Shown: positions 48,057-60,215, numbered from the stretch's first letter. The stretch: 64,000 nt of DNA from Hyperoodon ampullatus (GCA_949752795.1 OX457062.1:94167777-94231776); one strand, 5' to 3'. Program-made: numbers and translations. The notes: generated by a model not told the origin, from the letters alone.

Positions 48057-48258
48057 TTTTTTGTGTGTGGTACGCGGGCCTCTCACTCCTGTGGCCTCTC
48101 CCGTTGCGGAGCACAGGCTCCGGACGCGCAGGCTCAGCGGCCATGGCTCACGGGCCCAGCCACTCCGCAGCATGTGGGATCTTCCCGGACCGGGGCACGA
48201 ACCCGTGTCCCCTGCATCGGCAGGCGGACACTCAACCACTGCGCCACCAGGGAAGCCC
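48057..48258 (-). mobile_element. CHR short SINE (cetacean type), minus orientation
   Basis: It has a very short T tail with GTGTGTGG, then TACGCGGGCCTCTCACTCC, and ends GCGCCACCAGGGAAGCCC. The perfect 13-bp duplication GATGATAATTCTT lies at 48044-48056 and 48259-48271. Confidence 0.96.
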
Positions 48259-48271
48259 GATGATAATTCTT

Positions 48272-49629
48272 ATTATGGCGGAATGAACTACTTGGTGGCC
48301 TCTCCCCCTTTCATCAAGGGGGTGTTAGGAATTAGGACAAATCTAATTAGAGTCATTCCAGATGCTGAGAACACTTAACAACTGATGTGGTGATGCTTCT
48401 CCTGTGAGCCGAGCTCAGGTACGAGTGATGCTTTCTTAGATGAATTAATGCTAGGGTTATTGTTTTATAAAGGGCAGGGTCAAAGTCAGACGGAGAGGAG
48501 AAATAGCCCTTCCCAGGAAGAGACCAGGCTGTGTTGGCTCTGGGGAAACATGAGTGCTCCCATGACTGGAGGCCTGCTTGCCTCTTGGCTAATGACGACA
48601 CTCAGCCAGGGGGAGGCTGAGTGGAGTCAGGGAGCCCACCGTTGCTCTCCTGAACTAACCGCTGCTGCCAAGAGCAGAGGCTCCATGAGCATCTGGCCAA
48701 GCTCTAGGCCATAAATAAGGGGGCTTTCTGTGGGGGGAGGGAAAGAGTAGGGACACTGGTCCAGGGAACTTGAAAGAAGGGACTTTTAACAGAAGGATGG
48801 GAAATTGAAGAGACAAAGAGCTAAGCGCATGATCACTGCCCAGAGGAGCAATTGTTTGCTAAGGGTTCATCCCAGCTGGCAAAGGGCAGACCCCAGAATT
48901 CCTAATCATCGGCCATGAAACCTTTTCCAAAGGAGCAGTTGCGCAAGCCTGCCGCTCTTTGCTTCTGTCTGAAGCTGGTCCCTGCCCTTCCCTTGGGTTC
49001 CCACTCCCCTCCTCTTGGGTCCTCTCAGCTTCCACACCTTCTTATAGAAGTGAAGGGGGGAAGAAGTGGGCTGAGCAGTGGGACAGGAATACCCCTTGAA
49101 CTCGGAGCCTCTCTTGATTCATCAAAGGGGGGCTATCTGGTTGCTGGAAGGAGTGGGGAAGGAGAAGGGAGGGAGAGTGCTCTTCAGGCTGGGAAAGATC
49201 CAGAACTCTCATTAATGTCTGACACCTCCAATAAGAGCTGCATATTCCCCAAAAGCAAGTTTTGAAAATCCTAGACTCTTTGAAGCTTGGTGTTTAACTG
49301 CCACTCCTTCCACACTTAATAGGAAACCAAGCCCCTTGGCTTGCGCACAGGGCTCCCATCTGGGGCGATTTCCCTCCTCCAGGCATTTGAGGCCCTTGTG
49401 TGCTTCTTGCAGCTGGGCATGAAAGGGAGGCCTTGGTCCTCACAGAATGAAGAGTAGCCACCCCGGGGGCAGTGGCTGTAGTGCAGACAGGCTTGGAGGC
49501 TGGAGTGGGTCAGAGCTGGGTGGGAAGGAAGCAGGGGTAAGACTTTGGAAGTTGGAAGGCGAATAGAGTTGAGAAATGGGACTGAGCCCAAGCAGTTATT
49601 TTTCTAGACTCTTTTTCTCCCCTTCATTT
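48272..49629. other. Intergenic; possible conserved sequence near 48.3-48.5 kb
   Basis: No repeat is recognised. The first 200 bp hold non-repetitive AT-rich motifs (CAAATCTAATTAGAG, TTAATGCTAGGGTTATTG) of homeobox-site type. Function is not established. Confidence 0.25.
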
Positions 49630-50215
49630 AACTGAAAAAATTAGCACATATATATATGCTAAAATAAGAATATACTGAAAAGCAAATCCGCATTTATGCA
49701 GACTACCTGCCTCTTAAATGGCCTCTTAAACTACAATTAACAGCTTTCTGTGTATCATTCAGAAATTTTCTATGCTTAAATGCAGTTACTTTTTTTTTTT
49801 GCCATCAGCAGGAACATATGATACCCACTCTTCCATATATGACTTGCTCTTTTACTTTTTAATTTAAAATTTTTATTTTTAATGTTTTATATTCATATTT
49901 GTATTGCCATATATGACTTGTTCTTAATATATCTTAGAGGTCGTCATATAAATCTACTCCATTTATATTCACATATATTTCTTTATATACACACATATCT
50001 ACTTCATTCTTTGACTGGTATTGTATAGCATAGATGTACCATAATTTATTTAGCCCACCCTCTAGTGATAGATACTTAAGTTCTTTTTAGTTTTTAGTTA
50101 TCATGAACAAAACTGCAGTGGACAGACTTATACATACACGTCTGTGCAAATATAACTGAGGGGTGCATTTCTAGAAGAGGAATTGCCGTGTCAGAGGTGT
50201 GTCCTTTAAGCTGAC
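49630..50215 (+). mobile_element. L1 3' UTR fragment (old L1M type)
   Basis: It contains 'tggtattgtatagcatagat', 'tttttagttatcatgaacaa' and 'tgcatttctagaagaggaat' followed by TGCCGTGTCAGAGG. This is the recognisable order of the L1M 3' region. Confidence 0.8.
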
Positions 50216-50679
50216 AGATGTTGCTCGGGTTGCTTTCTGGCCAAGATTGCATCCAAAGTGCGGGGAGAATTGGTTGTCAACCTTCCATCTCTCCCCCACC
50301 TCCTCTGGGAATAAGGTGACCCCCAGGGTGGGATCATTCCCTAGGGGATGATTGAGAAATCATCTCTGTTTGGCTTTGGGATGCAGGAAGAGAGGTGTTT
50401 TCTGTTTGGTTTTTTTGTTTGTCTGTTTGGTTTTTTGCAGAATAGTCTGTCCTCTTCATGATGTTTGCTTGGGTGGAGTGCTTCTTGCTTTCCCTGAGCA
50501 GCGCTGCACTGCAGAGGGACTGCCGGACTCAGGGGGTGTCAGCTGGGCTCCCCACAGAGTAGAGGGGCCAGGTAGTCTGCCCCCAGGGAACTCCCCGGGC
50601 TTCCCAGCACTGTTCACCAAACTGCAATAATGTTGCAATCATTTGCCTGGTGGATTTAACTTTTCAAAGACTTTTGTAG
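50216..50679. other. Intergenic; nothing recognised
   Basis: A T-rich 'ggttttttgtttgtctgttt' patch lies at 50410-50435. Confidence 0.4.
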
Positions 50680-50770
50680 CCAATGTTTCATTCCATTTCA
50701 GCTGTGAGGGAGGCCAAACAAATATTCTTAGGTCAGGTGAGGAAACAGACCCAGAGAGGCTGTGTGATGG
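50680..50770 (-). repeat. MIR-like fragment
   Basis: It contains 'tcaggtgaggaaacagaccc' and 'agagaggctgtgtgatgg', in antisense order. Confidence 0.55.
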
Positions 50771-51514
50771 AGTGTGGTCATGAAAAGGTACTGGGTCGTG
50801 AGCTGGGACCCTCGGGCTCAAGTTCAGCCCCGAGGTGTTGGCGGGGTGACCCTCTGTGGAAGCAGTTGGACAGGATGGTCTTCCAGCCCCTCCCCATCAA
50901 GGACGTGGTTTGATGACTATCCAAGGGCCTGCAGTTAGCTTGGGGGCAAGCTGGCCGTCCATGATTTGTGAAACCCATCCTACAGTGGCTCCAGGCTGGT
51001 ACCACATCCTGATGTGGCTTCTATAGAGGAAGCAGAGGGTCTCTCTCCTTTGGGTGATGGCACATCCTCCAGGACTCCTCAGGGGTGGGTTTGGTGGGGA
51101 GTGTGGAGAGGGGGCAGGAAGCACAGCCGTGGCTGCAGCTGATGTGATGGGGCCAGGCTGCTAGGGAAGAGGCCCTGCACCAACACCTTCCAAAGGCACT
51201 GTGGGTAGAGCCCTGCTGCCCCATTAAAGCCCCTATAATTCATGCCATCTGCCCCCCATAAAACCAACCAATCTCCAGAGTCTGACCCTGCAGATGGCTT
51301 TGGGACCTAATCAAAGCCAGACCCGTGCCTGGTCTCCCTTCCACTGGTCTGTGAATAGCCTTCAGCCATCCTGGCTCCACGCCCCCTTAACCCCTTCATC
51401 CCTGGCTTCCTTTCTCTCCCCCAGGATCTCTGGTCTGCTGCCCTTTCACCCCCTTGGACTAGGGTCACACAGAGTAATCCATTCCAAAGCCAAGTGTGAT
51501 GCCTTGAAAGAATC

Positions 51515-51640
51515 TAGGTTGGGATCAGGAGGCCAGGGTTCCTCCCCTCGGGCCACCACTGACTTGCTGTGTGGCTTCCAGAAAGTCGTTTAACCTTGTG
51601 GGGCCTCAGTTTCCCTATCTTTGGCAACCAACATTTATAT
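51515..51640 (+). repeat. MIR SINE fragment
   Basis: It contains 'accactgacttgctgtgtgg' and 'ggggcctcagtttccctatc', in sense order. Confidence 0.75.
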
Positions 51641-52879
51641 TTTAATAAAGAGCTTTCAAAATGTTTTTCACCTACATAGCACCATTTAATGTTTCAAAAG
51701 GAGATAATTATGCCTCTTCTAATTACCATCACAGGGCGAAGTTCATGAGAAGGTGGGTTGTGGAGGTTAGGAAGCAATACCTAGGTCACCAGTTACCCTG
51801 CCAGACTGCAGAGGGGTCTCCACAGAAGATGGCACGAGCCTCTCTATAGGCCGGTCAAGGCCCTCTGTGGGAGGGGCCAGGATTTCCTAAACACCACCCA
51901 GGGGACCACAGCATGTGGGTCCGCAAGGGAAGCAATTCCTGCTCCAGGCCACTCAGCTAAACCCAATGAGGCGGGGGTGTGGGTAGTGACAGGCCTTGCA
52001 CTTGCCAACAGTCAGGGCCTGTCTCCCCTGAAGGCAAAACAGGAGGAAACACGCTAAATAGTAGGGGAAGGATTGAGGACAGACCCGTGAAGGGCTGTGT
52101 CAAAGGGAGCCGCGGCCTGGGTGGCTGGTTGAGCCAGGGTGTGGAGACGCCCTGTGGTGAGAATGAGGAACCACAGTCTGGTTCCCTCGGAAAGGTGATG
52201 GGGCAAACCGGGGATGCGGCTTACTTGAGTTTACACCTGTGCTGGGCAGGTACTTGCCCCAGCTGACCCCTGAGTCCCCGAACTGCCCTCTCCTCTGTGT
52301 TCACGCTGGTGTTCAAGAACACCTCCTCTCTCCTCAGCTTTAAGACAACCTTCCCTGGGCCCAGGGCAGGGAGGAGAGTGAGGATCCAGCCTTCACCACC
52401 CTTCAGGCCAGAGCTCAATGAGTGAGCTAACGACAGCAGGAAGGATTGTAGTTGGATACCAGAAGGGACTTACTGGGTGGAAGATTGTTCCATGGTGGCA
52501 CAGAAATCCTTCTGCCCAGGCCAAGTTCAGTGAAGAAGGTAAAGGAAGGGGATGGACTGTTTCCTAGGGTGCTCAGATGACCACTTCAGAGGCTGGTCCC
52601 ATCGCCAGTGGCCTGACATTGTTGTTCCGATGGACAGAGTGGACACAGCAGGTCACGTGGGCATTGCTTAGTCCTCGGCTCTTAAATGTCCAGGCCAAAC
52701 CCCAGCCGTCCTCGGCGCCAACTTGGTGCAGCCAGTGAGACTCCTCCAGGGTCCCTGCACCATGGGCTTGCTGAGGGCACTGACTCAGGCTGGGAGTTGA
52801 CTATTAGGGGCGAGCTGGGCATCTCACGTTGGGTGAGGGTATGGCTGCTGAGCCATGTGGGTTATGGGGGGGCGGGTCG
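51641..52879. other. Intergenic; nothing recognised
   Basis: No element is recognised. Confidence 0.4.
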
Positions 52880-53115
52880 CAGTAACAAGAACTGACACTC
52901 ACCGTGCATCTCCCTTGTGCCAGCAGCTGTGTGTCCACAGTCCCTCCCAGCGACCCTACGCGGTAGATCCGTCATTTCCTCCATTTGACAGGTGAGGAAA
53001 GTGAGACACAGAGATATTAAGGAACTGGCACAGAGCCACACAGCTGGAAGACAGTGGAGCCAGGATCTGAGTGCAGGCGACTGGACTCCACAACCCACAC
53101 TTGTCACCATTACAC
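52880..53115 (-). repeat. MIR SINE, near full length
   Basis: It contains 'catttgacaggtgaggaaag', 'aactggcacagagccacaca' and 'acttgtcaccattacacctt', in antisense order. Confidence 0.85.
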
Positions 53116-53850
53116 CTTCCTAAGGGGTAGGATGGTCGGGCTGGACCGAAAGTGGGGCTGCGAGGTCAGTGGGGGTAGAGTTGGAGCAGGAAAGGGGGCT
53201 CCAGATCCTGGGGGGGGGTGTGAGGGCTTAGGGAGATGGGGGCAGGCTGTGAGGAGGGGAAACCCAGCCGTGTCACTGGACCTCCCTGTGAGAGGCTGCG
53301 CATGCTTGCTCAGAAGGGCTAGAGCTTGTACAGTTCCACCTGCCCAAAAGCGGAGTTCCCATCTGTGGGCAGGGCACACTGATGTGCCAGGAATGAGTTA
53401 CAGGTGTTCTAAGACAGAGATCTCCTCCATCCGATCCTCCAGATGGTCCCAGGTTCCTGGGGCATCTGCCACCCCCTCCCCCAGCTGTAGCCTCTGGCTG
53501 AAAGCAGCCCCTCACTTTACTTCAGCGGGTCATGCCATGCCATGTCGCCGTTTTTCTCATGTGCCGTGCTGTGACAAAGTTTGGGAAGCTCTGTCTCAGA
53601 CAGGAGCTCACACGGCCTCTGAATCTTTCTGGGAGCTCAGAACATCAGAAGCTGCTTCAACAGCTGCTAGTACTGCTTCTCCGGGGTCAAGCAGAGAGAG
53701 CCATCCCTACACTGGAGTGCTTGGGGACCTGTTGGTGGGGTGGCATGCGCCTGGCTGCCAGGCTGGGCTCTCTGACCTGGAGCTGGCTGGGGAAAGCCCA
53801 CGAAGCTCAGGGAATCTCCCGTGGGAAGCTCATTGCGTCCATCCAGTGCC
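53116..53850. other. Intergenic; open frame of 279 codons, probably fortuitous
   Basis: The plus-strand open frame at 53054-53893 begins in a MIR and runs through ordinary GC-rich sequence without a domain or signal. No gene is claimed. Confidence 0.4.
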
Positions 53851-53854
53851 TCTG

Positions 53855-54030
53855 TGCCTGCTTGCTTCTAGCTGCATGGTCCTGGGCAGGTGACCTCCCT
53901 GGGCCCCAGATTCCTCATCAGGAAAATGAAAATAATAAACGCCTCCTCCCCCCACCCCCCGGAGGGTGCTTGTGAGCATTAAATGAGCGCATGTGCCTAT
54001 TCAGCAAGACTTTCCAGTCTTGCTCTGGGC
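53855..54030 (+). repeat. MIR SINE fragment
   Basis: It contains 'tagctgcatggtcctgggca' and 'tcatcaggaaaatgaaaata', then 'gagcattaaatgagcgcatg', in sense order. Confidence 0.7.
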
Positions 54031-54229
54031 CAGGCAGTGGTTGGTGTCAGGGATGGGAAGTGAGTTAGTACACCGCAGTGTCTCTGGGCAAAGAGAGGAG
54101 GGGACCCGGGGACAGGGAAACAGACCGAGAGACAGAAACCCAGAGACTTAATAAATGGGGCTGCGCACAGAGCCCATACGAAACGCACCACCAGTAAATC
54201 ACCTGCTGGACTTCCCTTTAGAACAAGAA

Positions 54230-54620
54230 TGATCGGCATCGTCCCGGTGACCCGCCGGACGTTGGACCTCAGAAGCGCCCTCTGCCTCCCTGCTCAGTTT
54301 GGTCCCTCCCCGCACTCACCCCAACCCCTCGGGGACCAGAGAGAATGTCCTGGAGCCCGGGTCCCTGCCACCCTCAGAGGCTCACTGGGCAGCAAACTCA
54401 GGTCCCCGATTCCCGGTCGCGGGGAACCCGTGGGCAGACACAAAACCTATTCCAGCGTTGGGCATGAAACAGGCCTTTGTGCCGGGCGGGAGCAGCCATC
54501 AAAGCCGAGCGAGCGGGCGGGGCCAGCCCGGAGCGCTGAGAGCCTGGGCGCCGCTGGTTCCCACCGCGCGTCTCCAGACACGCGTCCTCGCCCCTCTGCC
54601 TCCCGTTTCCATCCTCCCGC
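54230..54620. promoter_or_regulatory. Isolated CpG-rich patch about 39 kb upstream of OAF
   Basis: CpGs are clustered through this 390 bp (GACCCGCCGGACG, GCCGAGCGAGCGGGCGGGG, CACCGCGCGTC). Flanking DNA is CpG-poor, and no SINE accounts for it. A 190-codon plus-strand open frame crosses it but shows no motif. Possible explanations are a promoter of an unannotated transcript, an orphan CpG island or an enhancer. Confidence 0.5.
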
Positions 54621-54744
54621 TTGTAACTTCAGTGATGAGGCCGCTCTTACTTGCGTTGCACGTTTACAGCTTTGGGGAGCACCTTTCACTCCAGCTGACT
54701 CATTTGCTCTGCATCCCAAACTGAGGAGGCATGAGGGTGCCACT

Positions 54745-55010
54745 CAGAGCTGTCAAGTGGCTCATTTGTTCAGTAAGCACCTGCTGTGTGCTAAGCTCTG
54801 AGGATACAAGGGCAGGGCTGGACTTTGCAGGACGTTGGGCCATCTTAAGGCCCGGGGTCTTATTCCTGAGAGCTGTGGGGTGCTACTGGAAGGATTTAGG
54901 TAGGGCCAGCATGTGAAGAAGGGAGGAGAAGGCAAGTTCAAAGTTATGTTTCAGAAAGACCCCCCTGGCTGCTGCATGGAGAATGCATTGAAGTGAGCCA
55001 GAGGCATTGT
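54745..55010 (+). repeat. Old mammalian interspersed repeat (family uncertain)
   Basis: It contains 'cagtaagcacctgctgtgtg', 'tgctactggaaggatttagg' and 'gaccccc', in the same order as the element at 19.76-20.47 kb. It has large internal deletions. Confidence 0.55.
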
Positions 55011-55214
55011 GGGAAGCTCCTGAGAAGGCCAGGGTGGTGATGGGGACAGGGTCACACAGTGCAGAATTCGATGAATGACAAGTGTTGTGGGATTCAGCCC
55101 TTCGTCCAGCCCCTCACACGAGATTCAGGGTAAAGCTGTTTGTAGGGTGAGAAGAGGGAGGGGTATGGAGACATTTCAGACTAGAAAGTTTCAGGGGAGG
55201 CTCCCCATCAGTCG

Positions 55215-55345
55215 ACTGTGGTAAGACTTGGGTATTGAAGTTGATTATTAGCCACAAGACTTTGGGCCAGTCACATAATTTCTCAGTGCCTCAGTTTCCT
55301 ACTGTGTGAAAAGGGATAATATAGTTCTGGCTTCTAGTAATGGAA
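55215..55345 (+). repeat. MIR SINE fragment
   Basis: It contains 'acaagactttgggccagtca' and 'cagtgcctcagtttcctact', in sense order. Confidence 0.8.
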
Positions 55346-55516
55346 GAATAGCTTTGTGGGACTTACCCATCCGCCCACCCCCCAAACAGTCACCGGCAAC
55401 AGATAACAATTATAAAATCTGGGAAAGTATTTAAAAAAATTATTTGAAGACAATGGGGAATGACTAAAAGCAGGCTTCAAATAAATCTCTCTCTATCCAT
55501 CTCTCTTTTTCTTTTT

Positions 55517-55724
55517 CTTTTTTTTTTTTTCTTGCAGTACACGGGCCTATCAATGCTGTGGCCTCTCCCGTTGCAGAGCACAGGCTCCGGACGCGCAGGC
55601 TCAGCGGCCACGGCTCACGGGCCCAGCCGCTCCGCGGCTTGCGGGATCTTCCTGGACCGGGGCAAGAACCCGTGTGCCCTGCATCGGCAGGCGGACTCTC
55701 AACCACTGCACCACCAGGGAAGCC
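55517..55724 (-). mobile_element. CHR short SINE (cetacean type), minus orientation
   Basis: A T-run leads to 'tgcagtacacgggcctatca' and the body ends GCACCACCAGGGAAGCC. The perfect 16-bp duplication CTCTCTTTTTCTTTTT lies at 55501-55516 and 55725-55740. Confidence 0.95.
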
Positions 55725-55839
55725 CTCTCTTTTTCTTTTTACACATAAGAAAACATGGATAGATAAAGAAATATTGTTATAGATCTCCAGTAGGTTCTAT
55801 TTCTATTAGGTCTCTAAGGCAGTATTTAAACACAACACA

Positions 55840-58173
55840 TAGGAAAGCTGGAGTAACTATATTAATCTCAGACAAAATAAACTTCAAGTCAAAGATTATT
55901 ACTGGAAATAAAAGGAATATTTCATAATGATAAAATGGTCAAAACATTAAGAAAGCATAATAATTATAAATCTGTACTAAGATATAATAATACTTAAAAT
56001 AATTGTTTATAATCTGTACTAAATCTAGTAACAGAGCTTCAAAATACATGAAGCAAACACTAACAGAAGAAAAGAGAGAAATAGACAAATTCACAATCAT
56101 AGTTGCAAATTTTATCACCCTTCTCTCAGAAAAACTGGGCAAAAATTTAGTTAGAATACAGAAGATCTGAAGGACACAATAGACTCCCTCAGTTGAATTG
56201 ACATTTATAGAATACTACCCATAACAATTGCTATACACATTTTTCCCCCAAATGCCCATGGAATATTCACTAAGATGGATTATATGCTAGATAAAAAGCA
56301 TCTCAATAAATTCCATAAGACTGAAATAAGATTGAGGATGTTTTCTGACCAAAATGGGATTAATTTAAAAATCAATAAGATATTTAGAAAAATTCCAAAT
56401 ATTTGAAAATTTAAAAATACAGCTTTAAATAACTTGTGGGTCAAAGAAAAAACTAAAAGGGAAATTTTAAAGTATTTTGAACTAAATAATAATGAAAATA
56501 CAGCATATCAAAATTTGTAACATGGTATTTAGAAGAAACTTTACAGTTTTAAATTCTTCTATTAGCTAAGAATAATGGCTTAAAGTCAATCATCTAAATT
56601 TTTGCCTTCAAAAACTGGAAAGAGAGGAGAAAATTAAACTGAAAATAAGTAGAAGAAAGGAAATAATAAAGGGCAGAATCAATAAAATAGAAAACAGATG
56701 ATAGAGAAAGACAATGAAACCAAAAGTTTTTTCTGGAAAAATTAATAACATTGATAAACCTCTATCAAGACTGACCAAGAAAAAGAGAGAAAATATCAAG
56801 TACCAGTATCTAGAATAATAGAGGAATATCCCCACAGATCCTATAGGACATCAAAAGGATAAAAAGGGACTATTATGAACAACTTTATGCCAATAAATTT
56901 GACCACCTAGATGGAATAGGCAAATTCTTTGGAAAAAAAGCCAACAGACCAAAATGGACATAAAAGAAACAGAAAATCAAAATAGTCCTATACCTATCCA
57001 GTACACTGAATTTGTTATATAAAACTGCTCTACAAAGGAAATTCCAAGCCCAAGTAGTTTTACTGTTGAGTTCATTACATATGTAAGGAAGAAATAGTAC
57101 CTGTGGTCTTTCAGAAAATGTAGAAGAAGGAACACTTTTCAGTTCTTTTCATGGGTCCAACATAACCTTGAGCCCAAATTTGACAAAGACAAGAAAATTA
57201 TAGACCAGTATCTTGCATAAACATATATACAAAAACCTTTAACAAAATATTCACAAATTGAATCCAACAATATATAAAAAGGATCATATATCTGACTATA
57301 TGAGGTTTATCCATTTCATACTTGTAAATCTATTATAATCCACCTCATTTATAGAATAAAGGAGAAAATTCATATGATTATCTTAATAAATGCACAAAAA
57401 GCATTTGACAAAATTCCACTCAGTCATGATAAAAACTCTCAGAAAACTAGGAAAACAAGAGACTTTCCCAGTCTGATAAAGGACACTATATGAAACCTAC
57501 AGCTAAAATCACCCTTATTAGTGAAAGACTGAACACTTTCCCTGTAAGATCAGGATGTCTACTTTTATTACTTCTACTTAACATTGTACTGAAGATCATA
57601 GTCACTGCAACAAGGCAAGAAAAAGAAATAAAAGACACAAATATTGGGAAAGAAGAAGTAAAATAATATGTTTTCACAAATGACAAGATAGTTTATGTGG
57701 ATAAACACCTTACTAGAACTAATGAATGAATTTAGCAAAGGTGCTAGATACAAGGTCAATATATACACATAAACTATATTTCTACATACAAGCAGCAAAC
57801 AACTTGAAAAATTCCACTTAGTATTATAAATAACAAGATACTTAGGAAAGTCTTTAACAAAAAATATGCAAGAACTGTGCACTGAAAATTACAAAATATT
57901 CCTGAGTGAAATTTAAAAACACCTAAATAAATGGAGAGTTATATAACATTTATAATTGAAAGACTCAATCTTGATAAGATGTAATTTTTGCCAAGTTAAT
58001 ATGGAGATTTAATGTAGTTCCATTCATAATCCTAGAAGGGTTTGCTAATAGCATTTTATACGCTATTCTGAAATATATATGCAAGTTCAAAGGACCAAAA
58101 TAATCCTAAAAAGAAAAACAAAGATGAAGAGTTTATAGTAGATTATTTTAAAATTTATTATAAAGCTGCAGCA
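55840..58173 (+). pseudogene. Decayed L1 ORF2 (endonuclease to reverse transcriptase region)
   Basis: Nucleotide similarity to mammalian L1 ORF2 is visible along the whole segment in order. The endonuclease-side part reads 'gctggagtaactatattaat', then 'aaggaatatttcataatgat'. The RT-side part includes 'gaacaactttatgccaataa', 'gcatttgacaaaattccact' and 'ttctacttaacattgtactg'. No open frame above about 100 codons survives, so it is an old, dead copy. It continues beyond a CHR SINE at 58174. Confidence 0.85.
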
Positions 58174-58456
58174 GGGACTTCCCTGGTGGTCCGGTGGTTA
58201 AGAATCTACCTTCCCATGCAGGGGACGTGGGTTACACCCCTGGTCGGGAACTAAGATTCCCACATGCCGCAGGGCAACTAAACCCGTGTGCCGCAACTAC
58301 TGAGCATGTGAGCCACAACTAGAGAGAAGCCTGCGTACTGCAACAAAGAGCCAGCATGTCACAACGAAAGATCCCACATGCTGCAGCGAAGATCCCATGT
58401 GCTGCAACTAAGACCCGAAGCAGCCAAAAATTAAATAAATAAATAAATATTTTTTA
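58174..58456 (+). mobile_element. CHR-1-type SINE, long form, inserted in L1 ORF2
   Basis: It starts GGGACTTCCCTGGTGGTCCG and carries repeated 'caactactgagc' and 'gatcccacatgctgcag' motifs. Its (TAAA)n tail is followed by T6. A 12-bp duplication AAAGCTGC(A/G)GCA with one mismatch lies at 58162-58173 and 58457-58468. Confidence 0.9.
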
Positions 58457-58890
58457 AAAGCTGCGGCAATCAAGACAGTGATGTATTGACATAAGGATAG
58501 ACAAATTGATCAACAAAACACCATAGAGATTCTAGAAATAGACTTGCACTCACACAGTTAATTAATTTTGAACACAGGTGTTAAAGCAGTTCTATGGAGA
58601 AAAGAAAATATTTCAACAAATGGTCCTGAAACATGTTTATCCAGAAAGAATAAGCCTTGACACCTGAACTTTATATCATATATCAAAAAATTAGAGTTGG
58701 ATCATAGACCTAAATGTAGCAGCTAACACTACAAAGTGTTTTGTTAAAGCAAGCATAGGAGAAAATATTTTTGAGACCCAAAAGCAGGCAAAGAGGTCTT
58801 GAACAAGACCCAAAAGTCAATAACCAAAAAAGAAAAAAATGATAAAGTAGGCTTCATTAAAATTAAAAAAAAAAAAAACTTTTGCTCATC
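58457..58890 (+). pseudogene. L1 ORF2 continuation, 3' part
   Basis: It contains 'atcaagacagtgatgtattg', 'tttcaacaaatggtcctgaa', 'taggagaaaatatttttgag' and 'gtaggcttcattaaaattaa'. These correspond to the C-terminal region of L1 ORF2, with many stops. Confidence 0.85.
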
Positions 58891-58894
58891 AATG

Positions 58895-60205
58895 AACACT
58901 TCTACTTTCATCATGATGGAGTAATGGGGACCAGATCTACCCTGTCAACTTAAACAAGTAGAAAATTGGAAAAAATATATGGAACAACGCTTTTCAGTTA
59001 TGAGATAATAGCACAGGGCTGTGATCCTTGAGAGAATGGAAAAAATGAAGTGAGCCCTACAAATACCTTACTTTATTGCCTGGAGGCATTTTCTAGGTCA
59101 CAGAACAGGGAGAGGGAAACCAAGCAGTGCCTGTTGATCTCACTGAACTGAGGAGAAAGTGACTGGAGGTCAGGGAAACCAAGGAGCAGAACTTGCAGGG
59201 CAGGGTACCAAAGAGGGGGGAGCTACAGAGGAGAGAGAGCTCTGGAGATCTTCAGAGGTGTCCCTTGAGTCTTTGACTGGCTATTGATTTACAGTGTGTG
59301 AGAGGAAATGACCCAAAGCTAAGGAAAGGATTCCCAGAAAGGAGTGAGCAAAACAATTTCTAGAGCCCACATAGAACTTGGAACTTGTGTTCTCACCAAC
59401 CAGAGTTGAGAAACCTTATAATGCATGGGACATTGGGTTAAATGCTCAGAAAGGTATTGCCTTAGGAGTGGAGCTAAATCAATTCTGGTCTAAAGGTTGC
59501 TGTGGACCCACGTTAAAGAAGCTTAGACACAAGTCTTGAAAGGCTTCAACTGATTACAAATCACTTACCTGTGCATCACAATAAAGTCCAGCACTTAAAG
59601 GAATGCAACAAAATTCAGCACCCAACAGATAAAATTTACAATGCCCAGCATTTAATAAAAATTTCCAAGCATGAAATGAATTAAGAAAAACATGACTCAT
59701 AATCAGGAGATAAACTGGCCAATAGAAAAACAGAGAAAATAAAATGAACAAACAAGAGTGTTAAAAGCATATTATAAATATGCTTCATAGATTTAAGAAG
59801 GTAGAGGAAAACTAACATAATGTGAGAAAAATGGATAATATAAAAAACCCAGATGGAACTTATACAGATGAAAATATAATATCTGAAATAAAATATACTT
59901 TGGAAGGAACTAAATGCAGGTTAGACACTGTGGAAAAAAGGAGTAATGAGCTTGAAGATCCAGCAATATAAATCATACAGAATGAAACACAGAGAGAAAA
60001 ATATTGGGGGGAAAAAATGAACAGAGCTTCAATGATCTGCAGGATAATGGCAAGCAATCTAATATTCATGTAACTGGAATCTCATAAGGAGAGAGTAGGG
60101 CAGGGCAGAAAAAGCTCAAGCCCAATGCAAGAAATAAGAAAAATGAGAGCAGAAATTCCTGAAACAAAAAGAAAAAAATCCAAGAAACCTAAAGCTTACT
60201 CTTTG
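58895..60205 (+). pseudogene. Old L1 5' UTR and ORF1-like region (decayed)
   Basis: The segment 59830-60180 matches the old L1M ORF1 region: 'ccagatggaacttatacaga', 'aggttagacactgtggaaaa', 'ggagtaatgagcttgaagat', 'cagaatgaaacacagagaga'. The part from 58.9 to 59.8 kb resembles an old L1 5' region but is less certain. No ORF1 frame survives. Confidence 0.65.
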
Positions 60206-60215
60206 GAAAATATTT

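Noticed and set aside
53054..53893. 279-codon plus-strand open frame
   Set aside because: Starts inside a MIR and shows no motif, signal peptide or family resemblance.
54229..54801. 190-codon open frame over the distal CpG-rich patch
   Set aside because: Arg/Pro/Ser-rich translation of GC-rich DNA with no recognisable domain; I kept the CpG patch as a finding but not a gene.
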